Origin: Ostrinia nubilalis
Taxonomy: Eukaryota; Arthropoda; Insecta; Lepidoptera; Crambidae
DNA: 64,000 nt
NCBI RefSeq assembly: GCF_963855985.1
Contig: NC_087098.1
Coordinates: forward strand, 14,962,501 to 15,026,500
Reading direction: 5' to 3'
Part shown: one piece after another, positions 1-10,559 of the stretch
How the letters are laid out: every line of letters begins with the position of its first letter
How positions within the stretch are numbered: position 1 is the stretch's first letter
The notes under the pieces: model-generated
Database searches by the model: none
Seen by the model: only the letters and a program-made list of their open reading frames with translations
Told to the model about the DNA's origin: nothing
Translations under genes and position numbers: made by a program

Positions 1-199
1 CTTAAGATTTACCACAACGAACTTACGCTTACACATTTTAAAATTAAGCTCGGAACAGCATGGACCGGAAACTTTTAGACGCTCCTACATTAGATAATGA
101 CACTAACAATCCCAATTTTGCATACGAGTACGAGTTATTGTTTGTATCTAAGAGATATTTGCATTCCCACTACAATAAAACTTAGTAGTACGTACTTAC
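1..199. other. AT-rich flank, nothing recognised
   Basis: No coding frame, RNA gene or repeat could be supported here. If the exon at 200-297 is real, this stretch is the start of the intron that follows it on the minus strand. Confidence 0.4.
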
Positions 200-297
200 C
201 CAGTAGAATTTGAATTGACGCCAACAGTTAGTCCCTGAAGCATCTTCTCTATCCAGTCTCCAGCCCTGCCAGGCGGACGCAACTTCTCTCTCCAGCC
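200..297 (-). CDS. Candidate internal exon of an unidentified gene
   Basis: On the minus strand a 98-nt segment is bounded by a good acceptor (TAATTTTCAG, ending at 298) and a consensus donor (GG|GTAAGTACG, starting at 199). Two of its three frames are open. The frame starting at 297 gives a peptide beginning WREKLRPPGRAGDW and ending GLTVGVNSNSTG; the frame two bases later reads LEREVASAWQGW... The first looks more protein-like and faintly recalls lipid-transfer (chorein-type) proteins, but I do not recognise it with any certainty. The partner exons would lie outside the window or in unrecognised sequence. The strength of both splice sites is the main support. Confidence 0.35.
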
Positions 298-359
298 CTG
301 AAAATTAGTTTTTAGTTTAGGTAAATTGTAAAACATTTAAATAATTATCAATCAATTTA

Positions 360-600
360 TCACTGCCACGGGATATTTACCCTCCCGACGTTTGAACTCG
401 GTTTCACGAGTCATGGTCGCGGCACAAGTCGCGGGCAGACTGAAGAGGAAGAGATGCGGCGTCGTCTGCTCGGGCGCGATGATTTTTTTTCACCCACCCG
501 CATTTTCACAATTTTCGTCAGTGGTACAGTCTCAGTCCGACACTGTTAGTGATAATAAATTGTAGTAAAAATGCATTATCATAGTTTAAAATAATATTAA
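360..600. repeat. Dispersed repeat with CCCTCCCGACGTTTGAA signature
   Basis: The segment ATTTACCCTCCCGACG... through CGGGCAGACTG, followed by AGTAAAAATGCATTATCATAG, matches the repeat at 22890-23060 in the opposite relative arrangement. There the same words sit between long inverted repeats. This is a diverged or partial copy; the flanks show no clear termini. Confidence 0.5.
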
Positions 601-1150
601 TAACTTTTGTGACAATGCAAGTATTCACACTGATGTAATATTTGAATACAGAACAGAAACGCTTTCATTACCCATTTCAAATTTCACATTCACATAACAA
701 AAAAAACACTGGCTAGATATACCTAAATCACTATCCTATCGTTTGCAGCGATACAAAAAGCAATTTCAGACTGATGAATTTTTCGAAGTTGATTTAATAT
801 CCTCATCTCTCGCTACGCGACCTTTAGAACAAAACATGATATAATTTTATTTTCTCGATCATATTATATATGTATATATTTATATATGTATATATTTCTG
901 CATTGGACGGAACGTTTTTTGTTGTGACAGTAGTCAGTGATGTTACCACACTAAAAATCTGTTTATTATGATATTCCTAAAAGTTTAATAAAACTTGATT
1001 TATTTACATCCATTTACAATTTATTAAGTATAATTATTAATTTAAATATATTTGCTATCGTTAAACATACTATTATTAGAAAATTAACACAATTTTACCT
1101 AAACTGATTCGCTGAGTTGGTGCATTAAATTCTTGTGCGGGCAACACCGT
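601..1150. other. Intergenic AT-rich sequence upstream of RpL26
   Basis: No gene or repeat recognised. A TATATATG-rich run lies at about 865-895. The stretch ends at the probable RpL26 promoter. Confidence 0.4.
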
Positions 1151-1159
1151 TGTATACTT

Positions 1160-1192
1160 CTTTTTATTTCGGTTCTTTGCCGTGTCGTTCGG
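1160..1192 (+). promoter_or_regulatory. RpL26: Probable RpL26 start region, pyrimidine-rich, with first noncoding exon
   Basis: A pyrimidine-rich run (TTCTTTTTATTTCGGTTCTT, about 1159-1178) is followed by GTCGTTCG and a donor-like GG|GTACGTC at 1193. Insect ribosomal-protein mRNAs commonly start in such oligopyrimidine tracts with a short leader exon. An intron from 1193 to 1419 would join this leader to the first coding exon. The start site itself is inferred, not seen. Confidence 0.4.
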
Positions 1193-1433
1193 GTACGTCG
1201 TTTTATCCATAAAAATCTTGGATTTCCTCTGATAAATTGTTAATATCTCGTTAAAGTGTTGTTTCTAAAGATATTTCGTGTCATTTACGATGGATATTTT
1301 TCATATTACGAGAATCAGTGTTCCAAATAATCGCCGCTGTAAATTGACGTTTAGCACGCAGGGGCCGATAACCTAAATTATTTCAAGATTGTCAAGTAAC
1401 GTGGTGTTTGGTTTTACAGTGAAGAGCGCCAGA

Positions 1434-1601
1434 ATGAAGTACAATAAGCTCGTGACTTCCTCGAGGAGGAAAAACAGGAAGAGGCATTTCAGCGCCCCTT
1501 CACACATCAGACGAGTGCTCATGTCCGCTCCGCTATCCAAAGAGCTGAGACAGAAGTTCAACGTTAAGTCTATGCCAATCCGTAAAGACGACGAAGTTCA
1601 G
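1434..1601 (+). CDS. RpL26: RpL26 coding exon 1
   Basis: The exon body is 1420-1601 after acceptor GTTTTACAG; the ATG is at 1434. It encodes residues 1-56 and ends GTTCAG|GTGAGC, phase 0. Confidence 0.95.
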
Positions 1602-3084
1602 GTGAGCAAATTTTGAATTCTTGTAGATTTATCTTAATCAATAACAATAAAAGTGAGGTTAGTTTACAAACATCACAATGGTATTTGAGTGCAAAATGAA
1701 ATGATGAAGACAAACCATTCACAGACTGTGGATTTCGCTGCTCTTTGTGGAGGGAACTAAAGGTTTTCTTTGGTGAACTCTGCACTGAACTTGCCGGACC
1801 ACACCATGGTTCAAAATATGGCTCTGATTGTTTTGCCTCAACTATACAAAATTAACATGTGATAAAACCGTCTAACTTCTTCACTGTATGGTCGCATTTT
1901 GATATAGTTATGTTGACTAACTAGTCACAATCACAAAGCTTTGGTCAAACATGTGATAATAATGTTTTTTATAAATGAATCAATACAGTTTTTTAGCATA
2001 TTTACCATGAAGACTATAACCTATAACTAAGCAGTTGTTACAAGTGTAATACATAAAACACGACTTGTTCCAGGTTGTCAGAGGACACTACAAAGGCCAG
2101 CAAGTAGGCAAAGTAGTCCAAGTATACCGTAAGAAGTTCGTCGTCTACATTGAAAGGATCCAGCGTGAGAAGGCTAACGGTGCCACCGCGTACGTTGGTA
2201 TCCACCCCTCAAAGGTAAATATGTCATTTTTATATCAATTATTTAGGTAATTCATCTAATGATGACTTGCATGTCAAATTATGTAAATCCTAGTTGTTAT
2301 GACAAAAGTAATAATTATTAGTAGTCAAGGGTTCAGTAGAATCCTTGCTTGTATTGGAGAGAATAAGTGCCTAATGCCCGTTTTCACCATCAATCCCTAA
2401 TTTTTAAGACCTTAAGACCCCTAGGGTAACACATAATATGAATTTTGTTGTCATAGGGGTCACTTAAAAATTAGGTATTGATGGTGAAAATTATTCTTTT
2501 TTACAAATGCAAGCTTCAGTATAATTTTAGGGTACCCCCCTGTCCTAAATGAGTATACTCATAGTTGTAGCTTTCAATATCGTTGTATGGCAATATGTAA
2601 TGGAAATTATTCCTCACTTCTCTAAATACTACAAAGTACTAATTTGTGAGGAATAGATTGTTAATTAGTTGAATAAATAACAAAGATACTAGCTGTGCTC
2701 TGGTACTGTGTATAAATCCATCACCTAGGTTTTTAAAACATGCCGTTTTGTATAAAATGATGATAACATTTCCCTTAGAATGTGTTTTCATATCTTACTG
2801 AAGCCAGACATTTATGGATGGCTGACGTAAGAATGGGCACAAACAATGCTGAAACACTTCCATGGCTCTGACATTACGTCTTAACACTTAATTTATGTCT
2901 ATTTTGTTCGCCTGATACTAAATTGTATGTTTGTATTCTTTTACAGTGTGTGATTGTCAAACTAAAGATGAACAAGGACAGAAAAGCCATCCTTGACCGC
3001 AGAGCAAAGGGCAGGCTGGCCGCCCTTGGCAAGGATAAGGGCAAATACACTGAGGAAACCGCCACAGCTATGGAAACCTCGTGA
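1434..3084 (+). CDS. RpL26: 60S ribosomal protein L26 (uL24)
   Basis: Large-subunit ribosomal protein uL24, an early rRNA-binding component near the polypeptide exit tunnel. The CDS joins 1434-1601, 2074-2214 and 2947-3084, giving 148 residues, which is the normal length for animal L26. The start [20 protein letters not shown] is the family N-terminus; an upstream in-frame leader is excluded because the acceptor lies at 1419. The KOW-like core ([20 protein letters not shown]) is encoded by exon 2 and the basic C-terminus by exon 3. Both introns are phase 0 with consensus ends (GTGAGC...CAG, GTAAAT...CAG). A poly(A) signal AATAAA follows at 3102-3107. Intron 2 carries a foldback MITE. It is compact and unbroken, so very probably the functional gene and not a retrocopy. 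Confidence 0.97.
2074..2214 (+). CDS. RpL26: RpL26 coding exon 2
   Basis: Acceptor TTGTTCCAG precedes 2074 and donor TCAAAG|GTAAAT follows 2214. It encodes residues 57-103, phase 0 at both ends. Confidence 0.95.
2377..2496. mobile_element. Foldback MITE (TTTTCACCATCAATCCCTAA family)
   Basis: Inverted repeats CCCGTTTTCACCATCAATCC / GGTATTGATGGTGAAAA surround GACCCCTA...TAGGGGTCAC. Closely related copies lie at 23428-23545 and 43338-43455. It sits in RpL26 intron 2. Confidence 0.7.
2947..3084 (+). CDS. RpL26: RpL26 coding exon 3 and stop
   Basis: Acceptor CTTTTACAG precedes 2947; TGA is at 3082-3084. It encodes residues 104-148, beginning [16 protein letters not shown]. Confidence 0.95.
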   Translation, partial: CVIVKLKMNKDRKAILDRRAKGRLAALGKDKGKYTEETATAMETS

Positions 3085-3101
3085 ACACATAGATTATAAG
3101 A

Positions 3102-3107
3102 AATAAA
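3102..3107 (+). terminator. RpL26: RpL26 poly(A) signal
   Basis: AATAAA lies 18 nt after the stop codon. Confidence 0.8.
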
Positions 3108-3370
3108 AAACGTAAAAAGGCATTTAGTGTTTTTTTTATTTGAACCCTTTTGAAAAAGATTGTTTACTTGAGGCTTTGAGTAGATATGTTTTTGAAACTT
3201 TATAGAAAAGGTGTAGACAACAATAGATAGGTGTCTGATTGTGGCTGTAGCTAGCCTCTCCCTTTAACCATACAAGCCACTACTAAACCTTCCTCGATCA
3301 AGGATCACTCAATCCACATGCACATACTTTACACAAAACACATTCATTTTAAACATGATCATATAAGTAC

Positions 3371-3600
3371 TAGCTTTTGCTCGCGGCTTCACCCGCGTGA
3401 AATTTAGATTGTCACTCACAGATCGTCATAAATAATAGCTTTACGAGATGTCACCAGTAGGTGGGTATGTTTAAACCCACAGCCCATCAAGTGTATGTCC
3501 AACATTTTAGAAGGGCAGGTGGTTGATAATGAAAAAGAATATTCTGCATTTTCTATTGCAAATATGGCATGAGGGGAAAAAGAATGTGATTCTATAATTA
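3371..3600 (-). mobile_element. Diverged Helitron-like repeat
   Basis: It begins CTAGCTTTTGCTCGCGGCTTCACCCGCGTG, the degraded hairpin end of the family seen intact at 3607-3837. The right limit is uncertain. Confidence 0.4.
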
Positions 3601-3606
3601 TTATAA

Positions 3607-3837
3607 CTAGCTTTCCGCCCGCGGCTTCGCCCGCGTGGAATTTTGTCTGTCACAGAAAAACTTTATCGCGCGCGTCCCTGTTTCAAAAACCGGGATAAAA
3701 ACTATCCTATGTTCTTTCCCGGGACTCAAACTATCTCTATGCCAAATTTCATCAAAATCGGTTGCGAGGTTTAAGCGGGAAAGCGTAACAGACAGACAGA
3801 CAGAGTTACTTTCGCATTTATAATATTATAGTTGGGA
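3607..3837 (-). mobile_element. Non-autonomous Helitron (lepidopteran GCCCGCGGCTTCGCCCGCG type)
   Basis: Read on the minus strand it starts TCCCAACTA and ends CTAG, with a stable GC-rich hairpin just before the end. It is inserted between A (3606) and T (3838) without target duplication. A nearly identical copy at 17974-18246 has an empty-site control elsewhere in the window. It contains a short GACA repeat. Confidence 0.75.
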
Positions 3838-3839
3838 TG

Positions 3840-4956
3840 ATAATCAAAATGTGCCAAACTTGTTCTTCAGTTAAATAGATAAAAGAGGGGGGTAACTTTT
3901 AAGAAATAAAAACAATAATGTTCTTAAATTATTATATTTAATTCTGAATTGCATATAAATTTGTGGACTTTCTGTTACAATAGTACTCTCAAACTGATAT
4001 CTTTTGTATAAAACGCTAAAATATGTTTTACAATACAACTATTGTTACTCTCGCCGAGAGGGCCAGGGTCGCAAACATTCTCTCCACATAGGTACACATG
4101 ATAAACAGAAAATGCACACACAATAATTTATAATCTAAACTTATTTCTCCACAGAGTTTAACCTATTTAAAAATACTACCTAAAATGTAGGTACTTAAAT
4201 TTTCTAATCGATTAACACACACGCGCGCGCTCGGATGAGCTCGGTTTAACAAAGTAAAGGTAATGGAAAACAACAAACCTAGGCCACGTCTGCTTCAATG
4301 TCGAGGAAACAGTCACAAACTAACGCAGGCGAAAGTGATTACAACAAAAATATTAAAAGATATCTGGCACCTCCTAATAATAGGATTCCGTAGAACTCTT
4401 GAAACTTACCTCTCTTTATTTCATTATTACTATTTCTTACTTCACCAATTAAACAAGTACATAAACTCCACGGAACCCCTAGCAAATGAGCAACATTTAA
4501 TATTCAATAAAAGTTTGCTAATTTATCTAGCAGTAAATAGATTTGATTTATCTATAAGTTTTACTCCATGATTTTTACAGTAGGCAGTGCAACAACATTT
4601 GGTATTCAACTGTACATGATCTCACGAAGTGCATTGAAGAGTTTACAATGGAATTTTGGTCCAGACATGGTGATAAAAATCATACATTATTAAAATTTTA
4701 CTTTTAAAAATTTGCGTTTGCAATCAAAACTCATTAAAACTATTCCACAATCCACTACAATATTCTTAAAATAAACACTGATCATATCAAAATATATTCT
4801 TATTATGTGAAGCCAAAACATTCAATGATAAAACACTTTGATAGTATTAAATTCTTTGTACTGATATACAAGATTCCGTCGCAATATCTAAAAGAATACT
4901 TACGTATTCAACACATTTAGCCTAAACTTACAAAATGAAAACATCTACTCTATTGC
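3840..4956 (-). other. Possible 3' UTR or intergenic sequence
   Basis: AT-rich and without recognised repeats. It lies directly after the stop of the exon at 4957-5208 on the minus strand, so part of it may be that gene's 3' UTR. No decisive poly(A) signal was chosen. Confidence 0.3.
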
Positions 4957-5208
4957 CTAAGTCAACAGTGGTAAATATACCGCGTCAACTTTCCATAAAC
5001 GAGGTTGCGAACAATCAGTGTATGGAGTAAATCCTGTATCCAGAACATGGCGCTTACAAAAAGTCGCGGCATGTACCACACACTCGACTAATAAGTTTCC
5101 AGCCGCATCAGGAATAGCAAGAGGGTTCACTCCATAGACGTCGCAACGATAAAACGTTAACACTCTTGTTAGTTGTAAATATTTACAGTGAACACTAGAG
5201 TTCTAAAG
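4957..5208 (-). CDS. Terminal exon of an unidentified gene
   Basis: On the minus strand the acceptor AAATCTTTAG, near 5209, is followed by an open frame of about 83 codons to TAG at 4957. The peptide is rich and non-repetitive: it contains FYRCDVYGVNPLAIPDAAG, then VECVVHAATFCKRHVLDTG, then a C-terminus RLWKVDAVYLPLLT. Such composition, with balanced residues and several Cys and Trp in a long frame, is unlikely by chance in this AT-rich DNA. I do not recognise the family. No upstream exon could be traced between 5210 and 7800, so the gene may start far upstream, or this may be a fragment of an old element. The acceptor choice is inferred. Confidence 0.45.
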
Positions 5209-5209
5209 A

Positions 5210-6680
5210 TTTAATAATTACTTATTTATGTTAGTTAAATTAAACTTATTCAATTCACTTTTGTATTTCTACTTGGAAATATGTCGACATGTGATGCTCA
5301 ACGTTCACTAAGGCCACACGGTCAGAGCCTTGCGCAACCCCACACTTAGCAAACTATGAATTAGTACAATATTCATAATATTTTTGTCATACAAATAAAA
5401 TAGTTATTATGAAAACGGTTGCAAACGCTACAATAGTCAGCACAATGAAAATACACATTACATGAAGTCACATAAAACGCATTTGGAAAATATTACACAA
5501 TATTCTATTTCTGTAATGTACTTTGATGGATTAAAACGGCTTATTTCAAGTTGCAAACAAACTACATCATTACCATACCATGAATTCAGTGTAAATATCA
5601 CTTTCTAGCGTTTTTGGTGGTAAAATTTCTGTATCCATTTACACTTAGCAATATATTACAATATTTTTATTGCTTTCAACTTGCATAACTTTTCAATATA
5701 AATCTTTTTAAAAAGAAAATATTATTAATGGCAACATACTCGTATGTGTGGTTCCGTAAATAATCCAATTTAATTTTGAGCAGACAGTGTGCTAATAAAT
5801 CTTATTTATATATCTCTCTATTATAACATGAGGATATTAGAATTTTAATATTGTAATACAATTCCATTTACGGAGCCCTCGCTATTTTGAACATAGTCGA
5901 TCTTAGAAATAGTTATAACTTATACGAAACATGAAAATGAATACACAGTATTGTGCTATCAATATGACTAATGTACTTAAAGACGTAAGAGCCAACGCGT
6001 GCCACCAACTCCCGATCGAATGGTTAATACAGACATACAAAAATGCCCATATTAGGGCAAACATACAACGTTTAGCATCAGCTTCAGCGAATCATGTTTA
6101 CGTCACGAATTCGCCGAAATCAGGTGCTAAAACTAGCAGATTTGGTGTGGCCCTAACAGAATGTTACTTTTTCGTTATTTTATAGTATGTGTTCTCTCTA
6201 CAAAGTAACGACTGAGTACATAACAAGGATCAAGTAACATTCTGTATTCCTAGGTCTTAATTGCCAGAACATGTTTCACTTATTGAGTTTAAGTCTGTAA
6301 TATTAGTCACCCATTCCTAGTTTTTTTTTTGTAAACCGACATGATTGCAACTTCATCAAACCCCGCTATGCGACAGCCATAACTTCGACTCGCATCCTCA
6401 AAAAAATATTGATAAAACTAAATAATGTTGTAAAATTTTAAAAATTAATTTAGATTTAATGTAAAAATTATTAAAAATTACGAAACACCTGAGAAGATTA
6501 CTCGTATTGTTAGCTTTCTAAAAAACTATAAGCCGATATAAAAATTGACAACTACTCCTTGAAGTTGGTCTTAAAAACTAATCCGATATAGTCTAATATT
6601 CCAAACATTTGTGAACGAAACACTTTACAGACTTATTCTAACGCCACCCGTTTTCCATTCACGGTAAAAATCAAATATTA
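5210..6680. other. Intergenic or intronic AT-rich sequence
   Basis: No supported gene. The 84-codon plus-strand frame at 5931-6185 lacks splice context, homology or coding bias and is not called. Confidence 0.35.
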
Positions 6681-6854
6681 CTATAGTCTGGTCCGGGAGC
6701 ACGTAGAATTTTGTCCAACGACCCCAAGCTACCCATCCTTATATATTGCTATCGCGACTGTGGGACGGGCGCCCGCAGTGAGTGTGCGAGAGCGACAGCA
6801 ACATAATTACGCAAAATTGGACAAAATTCTACGTGCTCCCGGACCAGACTATAG
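6681..6854. mobile_element. MITE with 38-bp perfect TIRs (AGTCTGGTCCG family)
   Basis: The ends CTATAGTCTGGTCCGGGAGC and its reverse complement match perfectly for 38 bp. The centre holds a second imperfect hairpin around GGGCGCCCGCAG. The same termini bound the large element at 7806-12630. Confidence 0.75.
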
Positions 6855-7805
6855 CACAGACTAGCATACTTATAGTCTCGATACAGATGGATATAACGGA
6901 TTCACAATTACATAGTTCTTCATATTGCCAACTTACAGAGTTTCACTATCCCTTTTACTTTTACAGTGATCACGGAAAGACTAACACGGCTCACTCTCGT
7001 TTCACTTATGGACTGACATATTACATACAGCCAACTGTGTCACCTATCTGGTGGGTTTGAATAATAGGTGCGTGGACACCTTTAATATGCCGGTGATCTC
7101 CAAGTCAGCGGATTTGTGAAAAACTAAAAGGACCAGTAGAAATCGTAAAACGTCATTAGGCGGACTTCATTTCCTCAAAATCCACTGCCCGAGAGATCTC
7201 GACTCGACAGAACATAATTATTACCACAGAGCACATACAATACAATATTTCGAATAATAAAAAAGATGCAATTGATTTGATTTTACGAGTATGTATAAGA
7301 GAATCGACGTCTAAAAGATAACTCCACCAACTACAGGTTGGAGACAATACGACAATAAAGTGAACAATAAAATGACGTTCCCAGTCTTGTGTACAAAATC
7401 AGAGTACAATAAATTAAAATTTTAAATATTTTCTCACAACCCAGACATGAATTTGAAAAACTTTAGAACTTAATATTAGTTCTCGATGTTATTGGCACTT
7501 GTTTCGATTCTTGATACAAGTGTTAAGCTAAAATACGTTTGTTATATGGTTTAATTCATTACGCACATAAAACAATACAATATAATTAAAAAATAATAAA
7601 ATAAATTCGGTCACTTTTTTAACGTTACGATTTTTGTTTGATCCAGCATTTCTTTTCAGCACTTTTTCACTCACATGACTGATTTATATTTGAATATTCA
7701 TATTAATTAATTGCATCTTGTTGTTATACATAGATGTTAAAAAAATTATCAAGTCACAATGAGCCCTGTAAGGATAAAAATATCATTTTCTTTGATTCAA
7801 TTCTA
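6855..7805. other. Intergenic sequence, nothing recognised
   Basis: No supported gene or repeat between the two elements of the AGTCTGGTCCG family. Confidence 0.35.
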
Positions 7806-8511
7806 AAGCCCGGTCCGTGAGCGAGCACGTAGAATTTTGTCCAATGACCCCTATCTACCCATCCTTTAGGCCAGTAGAATTAAACACAAAAATTGATTAA
7901 ATCGGAAATAATTCCTACAAAAGATTTTTTTGCTTTAATGGCTTCATTGGTTGCCCATTAAGACTCTCCTAAGTTTTCGACTTCGACGGAGTTGTGCTTA
8001 AGTGGTGGGGGCCCCCGAAAGGGGCGTTTTTTCGGTTTTCCGGTTATACCGCGTAAAGGACTTACCCTATCGAAAAGTGGTCTTCATGACGGTTGAAGGG
8101 CACTTAATCCTGCATTGAATAAGACCAAATTCAAATGTTTTGGACAAACCGTTCCCGCGCTAAAGTTCGGAAAAGTAGAAAATATACGTATAATTATAAT
8201 GACCCTCTCCACGTCCAATGGCTTGTTACCCACAGGCTTCCAAGTCTTGAAAAGGGCCACCTCAACCAGTGTAACCCTATCAAGGCTTACGAGCTTGATG
8301 CGCCTATCCTTGTGCGTCCCAGCCGTTCCTTAACTGCGGTTGGTGCACCTCTTCCTTGCACTCTCCTGAATGACCCTGTGTTACCTACTGTGGCTGTCCC
8401 TCTTCCTTGCAGCCTCCTGCACGACTACGTTGCCTAGCCGTATACCTGGTCTAAGGTTCGACGCCACAAAATCAACTTCGCACGCGTGAAAATAGTTTAA
8501 ATACTATTTTC

Positions 8512-10237
8512 AAGTGTTCGCAAGAGATCTGTCTGTTGGCCAAAGTCAACTGACCAAGCTGAAAACAGAGGATGGCAGAGCCATTTCGTCGGGGCCGGAG
8601 ATATTGGAAGAGGTCGAGAAGTTCTACGGACAATTATACACGAGTGTACGTGCACCTGTCACAAATCTAGCCGAAGACCCAAGAGCTAGACTGACCCGAC
8701 ACTATACCGAAGATATCCCGGACGTCAGTCTGTACGAGATTAGAATGGCTCTCAAACAGCTGAAGAACAACAAGGCACCGGGTGATGATGGAATCACGGC
8801 TGAGCTTTTGAAGGCAGGCGGAACGCCGGTACTGAGGGCTCTTCAGAAGCTGTTCAATTCCGTCATCCTCGAAGGGAAAACGCCTACGACATGGCACAGA
8901 AGTGTGGTGGTACTCTTCTTCAAAAAAGGTGACAAAACCTTATTGAAGAATTATAGACCCATCTCACTTCTGAGCCATGTCTACAAGCTGTTTTCAAGAG
9001 TCATTACGAATCGTCTCGCTCGCAGGCTCGACGACTTCCAGCCTCCCGAACAAGCCGGTTTCCGAAAAGGCTTTAGTACCATAGACCACATACATACGCT
9101 AAGGCAGATTATACAGAAGACCGAGGAGTATAATCAACCACTTTGCCTGGCGTTTGTGGATTATGAGAAAGCCTTCGATTCGGTCGAGACCTGGGCAGTG
9201 CTACAGTCTCTCCAAAGGTGCCAAATTGACTATCGATATATCGAAGTGTTGAGGGATTTGTACAAAAACGCCACAATGTCGGTCCGCCTCCAGGATCGGG
9301 ATTCGAAACCTATCCAGTTGCAGCGAGGGGTAAGACAGGGAGACGTCATATCTCCAAAACTGTTTACCACCGCCCTGGAAGATGTCTTCAAGCTTCTGGA
9401 CTGGAACGGATTTGGCATAAACATCAACGGCGAGTACATCACCCACCTTCGATTCGCGGACGATATCGCAGTCATGGCTGAGACCTTGGAGGATCTAGGC
9501 ACAATGCTCGATGGCCTCAGTAGAGCCTCTCAACAAGTGGGCCTCAGAATGAACATGGACAAGACAAAAATCATGTCTAATGTCCGTGTTGCACCCACTC
9601 CTCTGAAGGTTGGAGACTCTACACTCGAAGTTGTCGACAATTATGTATACCTGGGACAAACAGTCCAGTTAGGTAGGTCCAACTTCGAGAAAGAGGTCAA
9701 TCGTCGAATTCAACTCGGATGGGCAGCGTTCGGGAAGCTTCGCCATATACTCATGTCCGAAATACCGCAGTGTCTCAAGACGAAAGTCTTCGAGCAGTGT
9801 GTGTTGCCAGTGTTGACATATGGATCCGAAACGTGGTCGCTTACTATGGGCCTCATAAGAAGGCTCAAGGTCACCCAAAGGGCGATGGAGCGGGCTATGC
9901 TCGGAGTTTCCCTGCGTGATCGAATCAGAAATGAGGAGATCCGTAGGAGAACCAAAGTAACCGACATAGCTCGCAGAATTGCTAAAATCAAGTGGCAGTG
10001 GGCGGGGCACATAGCTCGTAGAGACGATGGCCGTTGGGGCAGGAAAGTTCTCGAGTGGCGACCACGGGCTGGAAAACGTAGCGTGGGCAGGCCTCCTACT
10101 AGGTGGACCGACGATCTGGTAAAGGTCGCGGGAAGAGCCTGGATGCGGGCAGCGCAGGACCGTTCATTGTGGAAAACCTTGGGGGAGGCCTTTGTCCAGC
10201 AGTGGACGTCATTTGGCTGAAACGAACGAACGAACGA
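8512..10237 (+). mobile_element. 5'-truncated RTE-clade LINE
   Basis: It is flanked by a perfect 9-bp target duplication ACTATTTTC (8503-8511 and 10238-10246). The 3' end is a (CGAA)n tail. The 5' end begins inside the ORF, so the endonuclease part is missing. Confidence 0.9.
8514..10220 (+). CDS. RTE-type reverse transcriptase ORF, lacking the endonuclease
   Basis: An open frame of 568 codons encodes an RTE-clade reverse transcriptase used for target-primed retrotransposition. Visible motifs in order: NNKAPGDDGITAELLK, the YRPISLL block, the catalytic AFVDYEKAFDSV block (about 9150-9185), the RQGDVISPKLF block, and the active-site FADD in RFADDIAVMA (about 9452-9463). A conserved RTE tail ends [20 protein letters not shown]...FVQQWTSFG. 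The frame begins abruptly after the target duplication, so the first codon is not a genuine start and the apurinic-type endonuclease is absent. The intact frame suggests a fairly recent, dead-on-arrival insertion. Fragments of the same family occur at 13242-13402, 34600-34766, 44946-45100, 46494-46633 and 48417-48817. Confidence 0.9.
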   Translation: MFARDLSVGQSQLTKLKTEDGRAISSGPEILEEVEKFYGQLYTSVRAPVTNLAEDPRARLTRHYTEDIPDVSLYEIRMALKQLKNNKAPGDDGITAELLKAGGTPVLRALQKLFNSVILEGKTPTTWHRSVVVLFFKKGDKTLLKNYRPISLLSHVYKLFSRVITNRLARRLDDFQPPEQAGFRKGFSTIDHIHTLRQIIQKTEEYNQPLCLAFVDYEKAFDSVETWAVLQSLQRCQIDYRYIEVLRDLYKNATMSVRLQDRDSKPIQLQRGVRQGDVISPKLFTTALEDVFKLLDWNGFGININGEYITHLRFADDIAVMAETLEDLGTMLDGLSRASQQVGLRMNMDKTKIMSNVRVAPTPLKVGDSTLEVVDNYVYLGQTVQLGRSNFEKEVNRRIQLGWAAFGKLRHILMSEIPQCLKTKVFEQCVLPVLTYGSETWSLTMGLIRRLKVTQRAMERAMLGVSLRDRIRNEEIRRRTKVTDIARRIAKIKWQWAGHIARRDDGRWGRKVLEWRPRAGKRSVGRPPTRWTDDLVKVAGRAWMRAAQDRSLWKTLGEAFVQQWTSFG

Positions 10238-10559
10238 ACTATTTTCCGTGCTTGCAACATTTTTCTTTACTGCTTCGGCTCTATTAGTCGTAGAGTGATT
10301 GTATATATCCTATAGCCTTCCTCAATTTATGAGCTATTCAACACAAAAAATATTATTTCAATCAAACTACTAATTCTTGAGATTAGCGCGTTCAAACAAA
10401 CAATCAAAAAACTCTTCAGCGTTTTAATATGAACTTGTTGTTGTTGATTTTTGGCGTCAAACCTTAGACCAGGCATACGGCTAGGCAACGTAGTCGTGCA
10501 GGAGGATACAAGGAAGAGGGGCAGCCACAGTAGGTAACACAGAGTCGTTCAGGTGAGTG

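Noticed and set aside
2750..2810. C/D-box snoRNA in RpL26 intron 2 (ATGATGA ... CTGA)
   Set aside because: Terminal stem is missing and no C'/D' boxes were found; the motifs are short enough to occur by chance.
5931..6185. 84-codon plus-strand ORF
   Set aside because: No splice sites, no family resemblance, composition like its AT-rich surroundings.
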